Of a stretch of 64,000 nt of DNA, positions 16,839 through 26,018 are shown piece after piece (the first letter of the stretch is position 1; the number at the start of each line of letters is the position of its first letter). The stretch spans positions 721,630 to 785,629 of the forward strand of contig NZ_JBNFVY010000001.1 in the NCBI RefSeq assembly GCF_049943335.1, read 5' to 3'. This DNA is from JBNFVY01 sp049943335 (GTDB lineage Bacteria; Pseudomonadota; Alphaproteobacteria; Rhodobacterales; Rhodobacteraceae). The notes below the pieces were generated by a model. The model was given only the letters and a program-made list of their open reading frames with translations, was not told the DNA's origin and made no database searches. The position numbers and the translations under genes were made by a program.

Positions 16839-17475
16839 ACAGCACTTTCGCCTCTTCCAAAGTGTCGAACATGTGCAGCTTGCCGTCCCGCAAGACCGCC
16901 GCTGAACGGCAGAATTTTTCCAGCGTTGAGGCTTGGTGCGACACGATCACGATCGTTGCCCGTTCCAGCCGTTCGCGCAGGATCGTTCCCGCCTTTTTGT
17001 TGAATTCTACATCCGCAGTCGATGGCATGCCCTCGTCGATCAGGTAAATATCGAAATCCAGTGCCAATAGTAGTGAGAAATTCAGGCGTGCGCGCATCCC
17101 TGCCGAATAGGTGCCGACGGGCATGTCGAAATATTCGCCGATATTGACCAGCCAGCGACAGAAAGCCTCGACGTAATCGGGGTCGAGCGCATAGAGCCGT
17201 GCAATGTAGCGCACGTTTTCACGCGCTGTATGCTTGGAGACCAGCCCCCCCATGAACCCAAGCGGGAACGAAATCCGGCACCCGCGATGGATTTCCCCTT
17301 CGTCTGGCTTTTCCAGCCCGGCCATCATGTTGATGATCGTCGTCTTTCCGGTGCCGTTGGGGGCCAGGATACCGACCGAATTCCCCAGTTCCACGCGAAA
17401 CGACGCCTGATCCAGGATGACCTTGCGCTGTGTGCCTGTCCAGAAGGACTTGGAGACTAAATCAAATTCGAGCAT
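16816..17475 (-). CDS. kpsT: Capsule polysaccharide ABC transporter ATP-binding protein, KpsT-like
   Basis: A 219-residue ATPase of the group 2 capsule exporter. Walker A is APNGTGKTT (38-46), the signature is TYSAGMRARL and Walker B is IYLIDEGM, with an H-loop in VIVSHQ. The canonical GxNGxGK loop is modified to start with Ala, as in KpsT and CtrD. It is the first gene of the leftward capsule operon (kpsT-kpsE-kdsA-phosphohexomutase). The permease partner KpsM is not in this window and must be encoded elsewhere. Confidence 0.9.
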   Translation of the reverse strand: MLEFDLVSKSFWTGTQRKVILDQASFRVELGNSVGILAPNGTGKTTIINMMAGLEKPDEGEIHRGCRISFPLGFMGGLVSKHTARENVRYIARLYALDPDYVEAFCRWLVNIGEYFDMPVGTYSAGMRARLNFSLLLALDFDIYLIDEGMPSTADVEFNKKAGTILRERLERATIVIVSHQASTLEKFCRSAAVLRDGKLHMFDTLEEAKVLYDYETQS

Positions 17476-17787
17476 TTACCTGCTCCGGTGCCTGCCGTGT
17501 GTGCTCAGCGTTCTAGACGCATTTTGGTTAACGGGTGTTTTATACCCCTATTTTGGCGGCATTATGGCTTTTGCCATGGCCATATTACAACGAATCCCAA
17601 ATTTGCGGTGGAAAATTGGGCGAAATCGGACAAATTCTGGCGCTTGAATGGCAACAGTATTGCGGATTCGGCCCCAGTTACGGGGGCTTTGTTTCAGAAC
17701 ACGCAACAGTTTGACCGGATTCCTACGCCCCCAACGGAATGGCTGGCGACCTACAGGGTCCCCAAGGCCAAGCGTTTGCGCGGACGC
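17476..17787. other. Promoter-bearing intergenic region upstream of kpsT
   Basis: About 310 bases, AT-rich near 17520-17640. No gene is supported. The long rightward frame that begins at 17488 is antisense to the permease that follows. It probably holds the leftward kpsT promoter. Confidence 0.45.
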
Positions 17788-18813
17788 TCAGGTGATAGCT
17801 TGCCAAACAAGCCCCGAAGCCATGGCGCCAGCGATGGCAAAGCCCACATAGGCGGCAAAGACGCGGGGTTTGACCAGTGCCCAGACGGCAATGGCGGCGG
17901 GAATGCAGGTCATTCCGCCAGCGATCATGAAAGACATACCGGCGCCCGGCGCCATGCCCTGGTCGATCATGCCGGACACCAGCGGTACGGCAGCATAGCC
18001 GTTCAGATAGGCTGGCGCCCCGACCAGCGCGCCCAGCAGGACCGGTCCCAGACCGTCACCGCCCAGCAGCTGCCCGATCCATTCCGCGGGCACGTAGCGG
18101 ATCATCAATGCCTCCAACGCATAGGCAAGAGCCAGCCATTTACCCAAGAAAAACACTTGTTCCCAAACCGTTGCCCGGAATGTTGCCGTTCGGTCTGCAT
18201 CGGTCCAAAAGCGCCACTGCGGCGCCTTGCCGAACCGCGCGGTCGCGCAGGCCGACGGCGCGGCGCGTGGTTTCAGCGGGTCTGCGAAGGCGTTCTTGGC
18301 CAGACCAGACGTGATAAACCCGCCGGCAACCCCGATGGTCACGGCAGCGATCGTCTTGGCTATGGCAAAATCCAGCCCCAATCCCGAGGTCGTGATCAGG
18401 AACATGGCCGGATCCATCAAAGGCGAGGCCAGCCAGAACGCCATGACCGCCGACAGCGGCGCGCCCACCGCCAGAAGCGCCGCGATAAACGGGATCACCT
18501 GGCACGAGCAGAAGGGGGATATCCCCCCAATGACGGCTGCCAGAATGATCATTCGCACCTCGCGCCCTTCAAACGCACGGGCGAGCAGTGCTTCGGCGCC
18601 CGAAGCTTTGACGAACCCCACCGCGATCACAGCAACGCCGATGAACGGAGCGGTCGCGGCCAGGTTTGCCAGCATGTCGCGTACCGTTGGGCCAAAGGCG
18701 GGCAGGTCCAGGATCGCGACGGCCATCAAGATCAGAGCCAGCGACAAAATCGCTTTGTCCGTACCTTTCCACATACGCTGAAAACGGGGCGGGGAACGTG
18801 TGAGGTCAGTCAT
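17788..18813 (-). CDS. CSC-motif permease (PF03773 family), second copy
   Basis: A 341-residue membrane permease of the same broad family as the 8976 gene, but divergent in sequence. About eight spans are visible. The thiol motif here is SPFCSCQVIPFIAALLAVGA (near residues 97-116), and a second repeat has GAPAYLNGYAAVPLVSG. ATG at 18813 has AGGG 8 bases upstream and overlaps the arsR stop. The frame is open further upstream, but that part lies inside arsR. It is transcribed behind an ArsR regulator with a Cys-rich tail; a thiophilic metalloid or metal substrate is likely. Confidence 0.85.
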   Translation of the reverse strand: MTDLTRSPPRFQRMWKGTDKAILSLALILMAVAILDLPAFGPTVRDMLANLAATAPFIGVAVIAVGFVKASGAEALLARAFEGREVRMIILAAVIGGISPFCSCQVIPFIAALLAVGAPLSAVMAFWLASPLMDPAMFLITTSGLGLDFAIAKTIAAVTIGVAGGFITSGLAKNAFADPLKPRAAPSACATARFGKAPQWRFWTDADRTATFRATVWEQVFFLGKWLALAYALEALMIRYVPAEWIGQLLGGDGLGPVLLGALVGAPAYLNGYAAVPLVSGMIDQGMAPGAGMSFMIAGGMTCIPAAIAVWALVKPRVFAAYVGFAIAGAMASGLVWQAIT

Positions 18814-19150
18814 TGTCATATCCCTGTTGGGGCGCCGCGCAATCGGCGCAGCATTCGGAAAGCAAGAAGTCGACCAGACCTTGCATTTCCTCATAGGCTG
18901 CGGCTGCGCAGATGATGGAGCGGCCTTGGCGTTCCTGCCGTACCAGCCCCGCCGCTGACAAAAGTTTCATGTGGTGCGTCAAGGTCGATCCAGTGACACC
19001 GCTGCGCCGTCCGAGTTCGCCAATCGTCAGCCCACTCGGACCGGCCCGGACAAGAACGCGCAAGACATGCAGGCGCTGCTCGGATCCGAGGGCCGAAAAG
19101 GTCGACGCGGCCTGCGCCAGTGTTAGACAGTCATCGTGCTTCATGTTCAT
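18806..19150 (-). CDS. ArsR-family regulator with Cys-rich C-terminus
   Basis: A 114-residue winged-helix regulator (GSEQRLHVLRVLVRAGPSGL then GSTLTHHMKLLSAAGLVRQE). It lacks the CVC motif in the DNA-binding helix. Instead it carries a C-terminal SECCADCAAP cluster, a plausible separate metalloid-binding site as in some C-terminal-type ArsR proteins. It heads the two-gene unit with the permease, which starts inside its 3' end. It is divergent from the uracil-DNA-glycosylase-like gene. Confidence 0.88.
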   Translation of the reverse strand: MNMKHDDCLTLAQAASTFSALGSEQRLHVLRVLVRAGPSGLTIGELGRRSGVTGSTLTHHMKLLSAAGLVRQERQGRSIICAAAAYEEMQGLVDFLLSECCADCAAPQQGYDND

Positions 19151-19222
19151 TATTCTATTGTTCTAGAAATAACGAAATAAAGCAAGGTGCCATTTTCGCC
19201 CCGTCCGCCTATATTGAACATC

Positions 19223-19801
19223 ATGACCGCCCTGATCGATGACATTTCGGCCTGCCGCCTGTGCGCAACGCGGTTTGCCGCCACTGCTACGGGCCACACC
19301 CCACGCCCAGTTCCATGGTTCGATTCGCGTGCCAGGCTGCTGATCGTAGGGCAGGCGCCGGGGCTGCGGGTGCACGAAACAGGGGTGCCGTTCAACGACG
19401 CCTCGGGCGAGAGGTTGCGAAGCTGGATGGGTGTCGATCGCGCGGCGTTCTACGACCGTGCGCGCATTGCGATCGTACCGATGGCGTTCTGCTTTCCAGG
19501 CTACAACGCCAAGGGGTCCGATCTGCCGCCGCCGCCGATTTGCGCGGCAACCTGGCGCAGCCGCGTTCTCGAGAGCTTGCCGAATGTCCAAACCACGCTG
19601 TTGATTGGGGGGTATGCGCAAAAGTGGCATCTGGGCGCGGGTCGCGTCACCGACACTGTCGCTGCATGGCGCGACCATGCGCCGGCGCGCTTCCCCTTGC
19701 CACATCCGTCGTGGCGCAATACCGGATGGCTGAAGAAACACCCGTGGTTCGCGCAAGACCTTTTACCTGCGCTGCGCGCCCGAATTGCCGAGGTACTGTG
19801 A
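19223..19801 (+). CDS. Uracil-DNA glycosylase family protein
   Basis: A 192-residue protein of the uracil-DNA-glycosylase superfamily. LLIVGQAPGLRVHETGVPFND carries the GQAPG substrate-loop motif, and FPLPHPSWRN matches the second active-site motif. The pair CRLC near the N-terminus is not followed by the full four-Cys iron-sulfur set of families 4 and 5. It therefore looks like the shorter YdeM/UdgX-like group of uncertain activity. ATG at 19223 is chosen over a GTG at 19187. It abuts the SseB-like gene. Confidence 0.82.
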   Translation: MTALIDDISACRLCATRFAATATGHTPRPVPWFDSRARLLIVGQAPGLRVHETGVPFNDASGERLRSWMGVDRAAFYDRARIAIVPMAFCFPGYNAKGSDLPPPPICAATWRSRVLESLPNVQTTLLIGGYAQKWHLGAGRVTDTVAAWRDHAPARFPLPHPSWRNTGWLKKHPWFAQDLLPALRARIAEVL

Positions 19802-19802
19802 C

Positions 19803-20579
19803 GTGACCCAAACACCGATTGACGCCGCCTATGCCGCGATGTGCGCCGCACCCGACGATGATGCCGCCCGGTTGCGGTTTCACGAACGTCTGGCAGATGC
19901 CGAACTTTTTTTATTGCTGGATTCTGCGCCCGTGGGCGACCAGATCAGCCCCCGGTTGTTTCAGGTCGAAGGTGGGGCCGTGGCACTGGCGTTTGACCGC
20001 GAAGAACGTTTGGCTGACTTCGCGGGCGAGGTTGCCTATGTCGCGATGTCGGGCCGGGCTTTGGCAGGTATGATGGCGGGGCAATCTGTGGGGCTGGGTC
20101 TGAATTTCAACGCGCCATCCGAAACGCTGATCCCCGCGGAAACTCTGGACTGGTTGACCCGCACCCTGGGCAACACCCCGGCCGAAATCGAAGCCAAGCC
20201 GCAGGAACTGCACCCGCCTGCGAACCTGCCCGAAGCGCTTTTGCCGTCTTTGGATGCGAAGCTGGCCATGGCGGGTGGCTTGGCGCGAATGGCCTACCTG
20301 TCCGGCGTAACCTATGAAGGCGGGCGGACAGGGCATCTGCTGGGGTTTGTCGATGTGGTGCCGGGGGCCGAAGACAGCCTTGCTGCGCTGGTGGGTGAAG
20401 CGCTGACCTTTTCGGCCATCGATGCGGGCGAGCTGGACGTGGGGTTCTTTGCGCCGTCGCATCCAATCTGCGCCCAACTGGCCAAGGTCGCACTGCGTTT
20501 CGATCTGCCCAAACCCCAAGTCCCTGACGGCCCCGCCGCGCCGGGGACCGACCCCGACAAACCGCCGCGTCTGCGTTAG
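19803..20579 (+). CDS. SseB-like N-terminal domain protein
   Basis: A 258-residue protein matching SseB family N-terminal domains (FHERLADAELFLLLDSAPVG, then ALAFDREERLADFAG near 60). The role is unknown; SseB in E. coli enhances serine sensitivity. A GTG at 19803 directly after the previous stop is the best start and suggests coupling with the glycosylase-like gene. Its stop codon overlaps that of ghrA, tail to tail (20576-20579). Confidence 0.8.
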   Translation: MTQTPIDAAYAAMCAAPDDDAARLRFHERLADAELFLLLDSAPVGDQISPRLFQVEGGAVALAFDREERLADFAGEVAYVAMSGRALAGMMAGQSVGLGLNFNAPSETLIPAETLDWLTRTLGNTPAEIEAKPQELHPPANLPEALLPSLDAKLAMAGGLARMAYLSGVTYEGGRTGHLLGFVDVVPGAEDSLAALVGEALTFSAIDAGELDVGFFAPSHPICAQLAKVALRFDLPKPQVPDGPAAPGTDPDKPPRLR

Positions 20580-21505
20580 TAACCAGCGCGACGGTCAACC
20601 AGGCCAAGCAAGGGCGCACCGGCTTCGGCGCGCCGGATATTTTCGGCGATGAAGGCTGACGCAGTTTCCGGCCGGGTTTCCGATGCGATATGGGGCGTGA
20701 CCGTGATGCGCTGGTGGCGCCAGAACGGATGGTCGTGCGGCAAAGGTTCGATGCGGAACGTATCCAGCGTCGCATGCGCCACGTTGCGCTCGAGCGCGGC
20801 CAGCAACGCATCGTCGTCGATAAGCGCCCCGCGTCCCGGGTTAATGACAACCGCCCCATCCGGAAGAAGCGGAAATGTGTCGCAATTCAGCGTGATTTCC
20901 GTTTCGGCCGTGTGCGGTAGCAGCAATACAAGGATCTCGGAGCGTTCCAAAATTTGTCGCAAACCGTCCTGCCCATCGTAGCAGGCGATCCCGTTCAGGC
21001 TTTTGGCGGAACGCGCCCAGCCCGCAACGTCAAACCCCAGCCCGGCCAAAGCAATGGCGCATGTTTGGCCAAGTGCACCCAGCCCGAGTATTCCGACACG
21101 TCGCTGACGGGCCAGCGGCGGGGCCTGGGGGCGCCAAAGATGGTGCGGGTTCACAATCTGCGCGTCCATCCCCAGATGGTGACGCAGCACGTGCCCGCAA
21201 ACCCAATCACGCATTCCCAACGCAAGCCCTTCGTCGACCATGCGGGCCAGAGGCTGGGTCAGGCTGTTGTTGTCGATGATCGTTTCAACCCCGGCCCAGA
21301 GGCTGAGGACCGCTTTCGTCTGGGTGAAAGGCGTAAAATCGGTCAGCCCGGATTTGGGCGAATAGACGATGTAATCAACCGTTTCGGGGGTGGCGTCGCG
21401 CAAGACCGCCGCGTCAAGCCCGGCCCCGGCAAGCGCAATCGGCAATTGGTCACGATACGTCTGCCAATTGTCATCGGTTCCAGCGAAAAGAACGGTTAAC
21501 GTCAT
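20576..21505 (-). CDS. ghrA: Glyoxylate/hydroxypyruvate reductase A
   Basis: A 309-residue D-2-hydroxyacid dehydrogenase reducing glyoxylate and hydroxypyruvate with NADPH. The nucleotide-binding motif is VGILGLGALGQTCA, with GWARS giving the NADP-type loop. The catalytic residues are in VINPGRGALI (Arg), FRIEPLPHDHPFW (Glu) and VTPHIASET (His). The start ATG overlaps the rodA stop as ATGA at 21502-21505, so it is co-translated with the cell-shape operon, an unexpected partner. Confidence 0.9.
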   Translation of the reverse strand: MTLTVLFAGTDDNWQTYRDQLPIALAGAGLDAAVLRDATPETVDYIVYSPKSGLTDFTPFTQTKAVLSLWAGVETIIDNNSLTQPLARMVDEGLALGMRDWVCGHVLRHHLGMDAQIVNPHHLWRPQAPPLARQRRVGILGLGALGQTCAIALAGLGFDVAGWARSAKSLNGIACYDGQDGLRQILERSEILVLLLPHTAETEITLNCDTFPLLPDGAVVINPGRGALIDDDALLAALERNVAHATLDTFRIEPLPHDHPFWRHQRITVTPHIASETRPETASAFIAENIRRAEAGAPLLGLVDRRAGY

Positions 21506-22650
21506 GACTTGGCACGCGGGCGGTGAACGTGCGCCGACTGCACAAGCCCAAAGCCGATCATCAGGATCAACATGGCTGATCCGCCCCAACTGACCAACGG
21601 CAGCGGCACACCGACAACAGGTGCCATGCCCATCACCATCGACATGTTCACGGCAAAGAACAAAAAGAACGTGGTCGAAATTCCGATCGTCAGCAGGCTG
21701 CCGAACCGATCGCGGTTCGAAATGGCCGATGCGATGCAAAATGCCAGGATCAGCGCGTACAGGACCAGCAGCGATATTCCACCGACGAACCCGAACTCTT
21801 CGGCCAGCGTGGTGAAAATGAAGTCTGTGTGTTTTTCGGGAAGGAAGTTCAGGCGGCTCTGGGTGCCTTGCATGAACCCACGCCCGGTCCAGCCTCCCGA
21901 TCCCAGGGCAATCTTTGACTGAGTGATGTGATACCCCGCCCCGAGAGGGTCAGACGAAGGGTCAAGAAACGTGTCGATCCGGCGATACTGGTAGTCTTTC
22001 AAGAGCTGCCACGGCGTCCCGCGCGAGGCGAACACCGCCGTGACCACACCCACGCCCATCGCCATGACCGCACCGAAATACAGCCAGCTGACGCCGGCAA
22101 GGAACATCACGATGCCCCCGCCCGTGACCAGCAGGATCGCAGTGCCCAGATCGGGTTGACGCAAAACAAGAAGAGTTGGAATCGCGATGACGATGATCGG
22201 CAAGATAACCCAAAGCGGTCGTGACACCTTGTTGACATCCAGCCAGTCGTAATAGGCGGCCAGCATCATGACCAAGGTAATCTTCATCAGTTCGGACGGC
22301 TGAAGCTGCATGAACCCGATGTCGATCCAGCGCTGCGCGCCCATCCCCACTGTCCCGAAAAACTCTACCGCCAACAGCAAGACGACCGACACAAGGTACC
22401 CGAGCGCGGCCATGTTGCGCCAGAACCAGATCGGAATCATGGCGATGATGAACATCATCGCCACGCCGATGCCGAACCGTTTCATTTGTGGCTCGGCCCA
22501 TCGATCCATGCTGCCGCCCGCGACCGAATATAGCATGATGAACCCAACTGCGGCGACAGCCGTGATCAGCACCAGCAGCGCCCAATTGAAATGCAGGATC
22601 TTGCGCGGGCCGCTGGGAATGGTCTGGACGTTATATTCAAGATAACTCAT
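21502..22650 (-). CDS. rodA: Rod-shape peptidoglycan glycosyltransferase RodA
   Basis: A 382-residue SEDS-family polymerase that elongates lateral-wall peptidoglycan with PBP2. Ten membrane spans are visible. Key SEDS regions: QPSELMKITLVM, LRQPDLGTAILLV, GWTGRGFMQGTQSRLNFLPE and VPLPLVSWGGSAML. The ATG at 22650 (MSYLEYNV) overlaps the mrdA stop as ATGA. It sits in the order mreB-mreC-mreD-mrdA-rodA, standard for rod-shaped proteobacteria. Confidence 0.95.
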   Translation of the reverse strand: MSYLEYNVQTIPSGPRKILHFNWALLVLITAVAAVGFIMLYSVAGGSMDRWAEPQMKRFGIGVAMMFIIAMIPIWFWRNMAALGYLVSVVLLLAVEFFGTVGMGAQRWIDIGFMQLQPSELMKITLVMMLAAYYDWLDVNKVSRPLWVILPIIVIAIPTLLVLRQPDLGTAILLVTGGGIVMFLAGVSWLYFGAVMAMGVGVVTAVFASRGTPWQLLKDYQYRRIDTFLDPSSDPLGAGYHITQSKIALGSGGWTGRGFMQGTQSRLNFLPEKHTDFIFTTLAEEFGFVGGISLLVLYALILAFCIASAISNRDRFGSLLTIGISTTFFLFFAVNMSMVMGMAPVVGVPLPLVSWGGSAMLILMIGFGLVQSAHVHRPRAKS

Positions 22651-24566
22651 GCGCGGTCCTGCACTTTGCCCGCCTGATCGAAGTTGCGCAGGTTCAGGTC
22701 TTTTTGCCGCGCTTCGATGGTGCCGCGCTGGCTGGCAGGATAGGCCGACAATGGGGGCAGCCCATCGTAAAGCGCCTGCAGGACAATGTCCCGCGCCACG
22801 GGCGCAGCCGCAGACGAGCCGCCGCCGCCGTGCTCGATGACCACCGAGCAAGCGACGTCGGGGGTGTCAAATGGGGCGAAGGCCACGAAAAGCCCGTGAT
22901 CGCGTTGCTCCCATGGCACTTCCTTGTTGTTGACAATGACCGAACGGACCTGGCTGGTGCCGGTCTTGCCGGCCATCCGAAACCGGTCTTCGGCGATATG
23001 TGATCTGTAGGCCGTGCCGCGCCTGTCATTGGACACGGCGTACATGGCCCGGCGAACGGCGCGCAGGTGGTTTTCGTCGATGTCCAGCGGCGGGGCCTCG
23101 GGAACCGGTTGTTCAACGCCATCAACCGAGCGGACCAAACGTGGAACGACAGCGGTCCCGCTGGCGAGACGCGCCGCCATGACCGCCAACTGCAACGGAG
23201 AGGCCAGCACAAACCCTTGTCCGATCGAGGCATTCAGGCTGTCGCCAATCAGCCAGTCCTGCCCACGCCGGACCTGCTTCCATTCCTTGGTCGGCGCCAG
23301 CCCCGAGGCTACAGCGGACATCGGGATATCGAATTTTTCGCCAAGTCCGAATTTGCGCGCCATGGCGCTGATGCGTTCGATTCCAACGCGCTGTGCCATT
23401 TCGTAGTAATACACATCGCAGCTGTGTTTCAGGCTTCCGTTCAGATCGACCCAGCCGTGGCCCGCCCGTTTCCAGCAGTGGAACCGGCGCCCAGCGACAG
23501 TCGTATGGCCGGGGCAGTACACAGTTTCGCCCGTAGAAACCACACCAGCATCCAGCGCGGCCAGGGCTGTGATCATCTTGAACGTCGATCCGGGGGGATA
23601 TGTGCCCTGAACTGATTTGTTTGCCAGTGGCCGGTATTTGTTTTCGGTCAGCTCGGCATAATCGGCGACGGAAATCCCGCGCACGAACTTGTTGGGATCA
23701 AATGAGGGGGTCGATCCCATCGCAAGAAGATCGCCATTGCGTGGGTTCATCACAACAGCGGCCGCGCTTTCGTTGGCCATGCGCTGTTGGACAAAGTTCT
23801 GGAGCGACGCATCGATCGTCAACTGGATATCCGCACCGGATGTGCCCGGTATGCGATCCAGCTCGCGCATGACCCGGCCCACCGCGTTCACCTCGATCCG
23901 GCGCGATCCCGCCGCGCCGCGCAGATCGGCTTCCAGTTTGGCTTCGACACCGACCTTGCCGATCTGGAATTTGGGAATTTGCAGTAGCGGGTCGGGGTTT
24001 TCGATCTTGGATAGATCATAGTCCGACACCGGGCCGACGTAGCCGACGATGTGGGCGAAATCTTCTTCGAACGGGTAATGCCGGGACAAGCCGACCTCGG
24101 GCGTGACGCCGGGCAGGGCGGGCGCGTTGACCGCGATTTCGGCGACATCTTCCCAGCTGAGCCGATCGGCGATGGTCACAGGGACGAAAGATGGCAGATT
24201 GCGCAATTCGCGCAAGATGCGTTCGTTTTCATCGTCAGATATGGGGACCAGCTTGCGCACGGCGGCCAGTGTCGTTTCGAAATCGCCGGCATCCTCGCGC
24301 ACCATCGTGATGCGATAGTTCTGCGCGTTGTCGCCAATGATACGCCCTTTGCGATCATAGATCAGTCCGCGCGCGGGTGGGATAAGACGTATGTTGACGC
24401 GGTTTTCTTCGGCCAAAAGACGGTACTGGTCGGCCTGATCGACCTGAAGGTAGCGCATGCGCAGTGCGAGCCCCCCCATGAACGCCAGCTGCGAGGCGCC
24501 CAAGAGCAACGCACGTCTTGAAATCTGGCGCGTCGATCGGTCGGTATCCTTGCTGTTGCGCTTCAT
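22647..24566 (-). CDS. mrdA: Penicillin-binding protein 2
   Basis: A 639-residue peptidoglycan DD-transpeptidase of the elongasome. An N-terminal membrane anchor (about 18-36) precedes the pedestal domain. The transpeptidase motifs are S327-T-F-K330, S382-C-D384 and K534-T-G-T537. It cross-links new strands made by RodA in the periplasm. Four-base overlaps join it to mreD upstream and rodA downstream, implying tight translational coupling. Confidence 0.96.
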   Translation of the reverse strand: MKRNSKDTDRSTRQISRRALLLGASQLAFMGGLALRMRYLQVDQADQYRLLAEENRVNIRLIPPARGLIYDRKGRIIGDNAQNYRITMVREDAGDFETTLAAVRKLVPISDDENERILRELRNLPSFVPVTIADRLSWEDVAEIAVNAPALPGVTPEVGLSRHYPFEEDFAHIVGYVGPVSDYDLSKIENPDPLLQIPKFQIGKVGVEAKLEADLRGAAGSRRIEVNAVGRVMRELDRIPGTSGADIQLTIDASLQNFVQQRMANESAAAVVMNPRNGDLLAMGSTPSFDPNKFVRGISVADYAELTENKYRPLANKSVQGTYPPGSTFKMITALAALDAGVVSTGETVYCPGHTTVAGRRFHCWKRAGHGWVDLNGSLKHSCDVYYYEMAQRVGIERISAMARKFGLGEKFDIPMSAVASGLAPTKEWKQVRRGQDWLIGDSLNASIGQGFVLASPLQLAVMAARLASGTAVVPRLVRSVDGVEQPVPEAPPLDIDENHLRAVRRAMYAVSNDRRGTAYRSHIAEDRFRMAGKTGTSQVRSVIVNNKEVPWEQRDHGLFVAFAPFDTPDVACSVVIEHGGGGSSAAAPVARDIVLQALYDGLPPLSAYPASQRGTIEARQKDLNLRNFDQAGKVQDRA

Positions 24567-25102
24567 ACACGGTGCCCTGTCGAATCCAATTCACCCGGCG
24601 CGATCTTGCTGACACCCAAAAGGCTCTGCGAGATCAGAACGACCAAAGGATATGTGACGATTGTGCCGATCAGTTGCATGACAGACAAGCCCAGCGAGGC
24701 TTGGTTCACGACGAAAATAGCTTGAATCAGACGGTTGGCGACCAGCAAACCGGTCATCACAGCTGCCACCATTGCCCACTCTACGGGGAAGGGCAGGTCA
24801 CGTTGAAAGGGCTCGCGCGAGCGTAGGAACTCCAACCCCATGACGGCCAGCGCCGCCCATAAACCCGGCGGGCGAAGGAACAGCATGTCGGTCATCAACA
24901 TGATGGCCGCGAACAAAAACACAGGGACATAATCCGGGCGCCGCAGGACCCAGGCATAGCCAAAGGCCAGAACCAGGTCTGGTGCAGGCCATCCGCCCGT
25001 TCCCACGCTGATTGGCAAAAGGTGGACAAAAACGATGACCATCGAAATGAACACCAGCATCAGACGGTAAACCCAGCGACGTGGCAGCAGAAAATCATCC
25101 AT
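24563..25102 (-). CDS. mreD: Rod-shape-determining protein MreD
   Basis: A 179-residue inner-membrane protein with about five to six spans, the usual size for MreD. GWPAPDLVLAFGYAWVLRRP and FLFAAIMLMTDMLFLRPPG match the family. ATG at 25102 lies inside the end of mreC (8-bp overlap); the open frame continues upstream but only as an mreC shadow. It links MreB and MreC with the PBP2-RodA synthase. Confidence 0.92.
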   Translation of the reverse strand: MDDFLLPRRWVYRLMLVFISMVIVFVHLLPISVGTGGWPAPDLVLAFGYAWVLRRPDYVPVFLFAAIMLMTDMLFLRPPGLWAALAVMGLEFLRSREPFQRDLPFPVEWAMVAAVMTGLLVANRLIQAIFVVNQASLGLSVMQLIGTIVTYPLVVLISQSLLGVSKIAPGELDSTGHRV

Positions 25103-25985
25103 CCGGCATCTCGGCGGTCGTGGCGGGTTGCGGCGGCACAACCAAGGTTCCGGGATCGGTGATTGACTCACCCGTGTGGCGGCGCAGCACACGCAGAAAG
25201 TTCAACCGTTCATAGTCAGCCGCAAGGCGCGTGCGCAATCGTCGATCCGGCCCGAGCGCAACCTGACCGACAAGCAACCCCGCCGGAAACAGCCCCCCGT
25301 CGCCAGAGCTGACGACGCGGTCGCCGGGGCGGACCAGTTCGGGATTTTCGATGAACTCCAAGGGCGGCGCGGCGCTGTTGTCGCCCGACAACATGGCCCG
25401 TTGACCCGAAGGCTGGATTTGCACCGGAATATGGCTGTTGCTGTCTGTCAGCAGGATGACGCGGCTGGTGTTTTGCCCGACACCCGAAATGCGCCCGACC
25501 AGGCCGATTCCGTCCATCGTCGCCCAGCCGTCCACGATTCCATCGCGCGAGCCTACGTTCAACAAGACCGATTGCCGAAAGGGCGACCCATTGTCGGCCA
25601 GAACCACGCCGGTGACATAGGTCAATTTCGGATCCAGCCGGACATTATTCAGATCGAGCAGTTTGGCGTTCTTCTGCTCCAGCTGCAACGCGGCCTCTTT
25701 CCAGGCCTGCATCTGGCGCAGTTCGCGCCGCAGCTCCTGGTTTTGTTCATAAAGTTGGGTATAGCTTTGAAAGCCCTGCACCATGACAGCCAGTTTCGTT
25801 ACGGGCACCAGCGCCCATTCGAAACTGGGTACGAAACGATCGACAAGATTGGCGCGGAAACGCTCGACGCGCGGGCTGTCGATACGCCACAAAACGAACA
25901 TGCCCAGCAGGAACAGGACCAACAAGCCGACCAGAATCCGTCTGATCGGGCGAACGAAATCGTCGCTGCTGTGCCGTTCTGCCAT
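25095..25985 (-). CDS. mreC: Rod-shape-determining protein MreC
   Basis: A 296-residue bitopic protein. A short cytoplasmic N-terminus, one span (about 15-32, ILVGLLVLFLLGMFVLW), a periplasmic coiled coil (about 75-105, QLYEQNQELRRELRQMQAWK) and a beta-barrel domain (VLLNVGSRDGIVDGWATM) are in the standard order. It scaffolds and activates PBP2. It lies 33 bp downstream of mreB. Confidence 0.95.
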   Translation of the reverse strand: MAERHSSDDFVRPIRRILVGLLVLFLLGMFVLWRIDSPRVERFRANLVDRFVPSFEWALVPVTKLAVMVQGFQSYTQLYEQNQELRRELRQMQAWKEAALQLEQKNAKLLDLNNVRLDPKLTYVTGVVLADNGSPFRQSVLLNVGSRDGIVDGWATMDGIGLVGRISGVGQNTSRVILLTDSNSHIPVQIQPSGQRAMLSGDNSAAPPLEFIENPELVRPGDRVVSSGDGGLFPAGLLVGQVALGPDRRLRTRLAADYERLNFLRVLRRHTGESITDPGTLVVPPQPATTAEMPDG

Positions 25986-26018
25986 ATATGCCTCCGGGCT
26001 GCGCCGCCCTTGGGCGGA

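Noticed and set aside
17488..18915. 475-codon plus-strand frame across the kpsT upstream region and permease
   Set aside because: It is antisense to the membrane permease. The product is Arg/Gln/His-rich and lacks a ribosome site.
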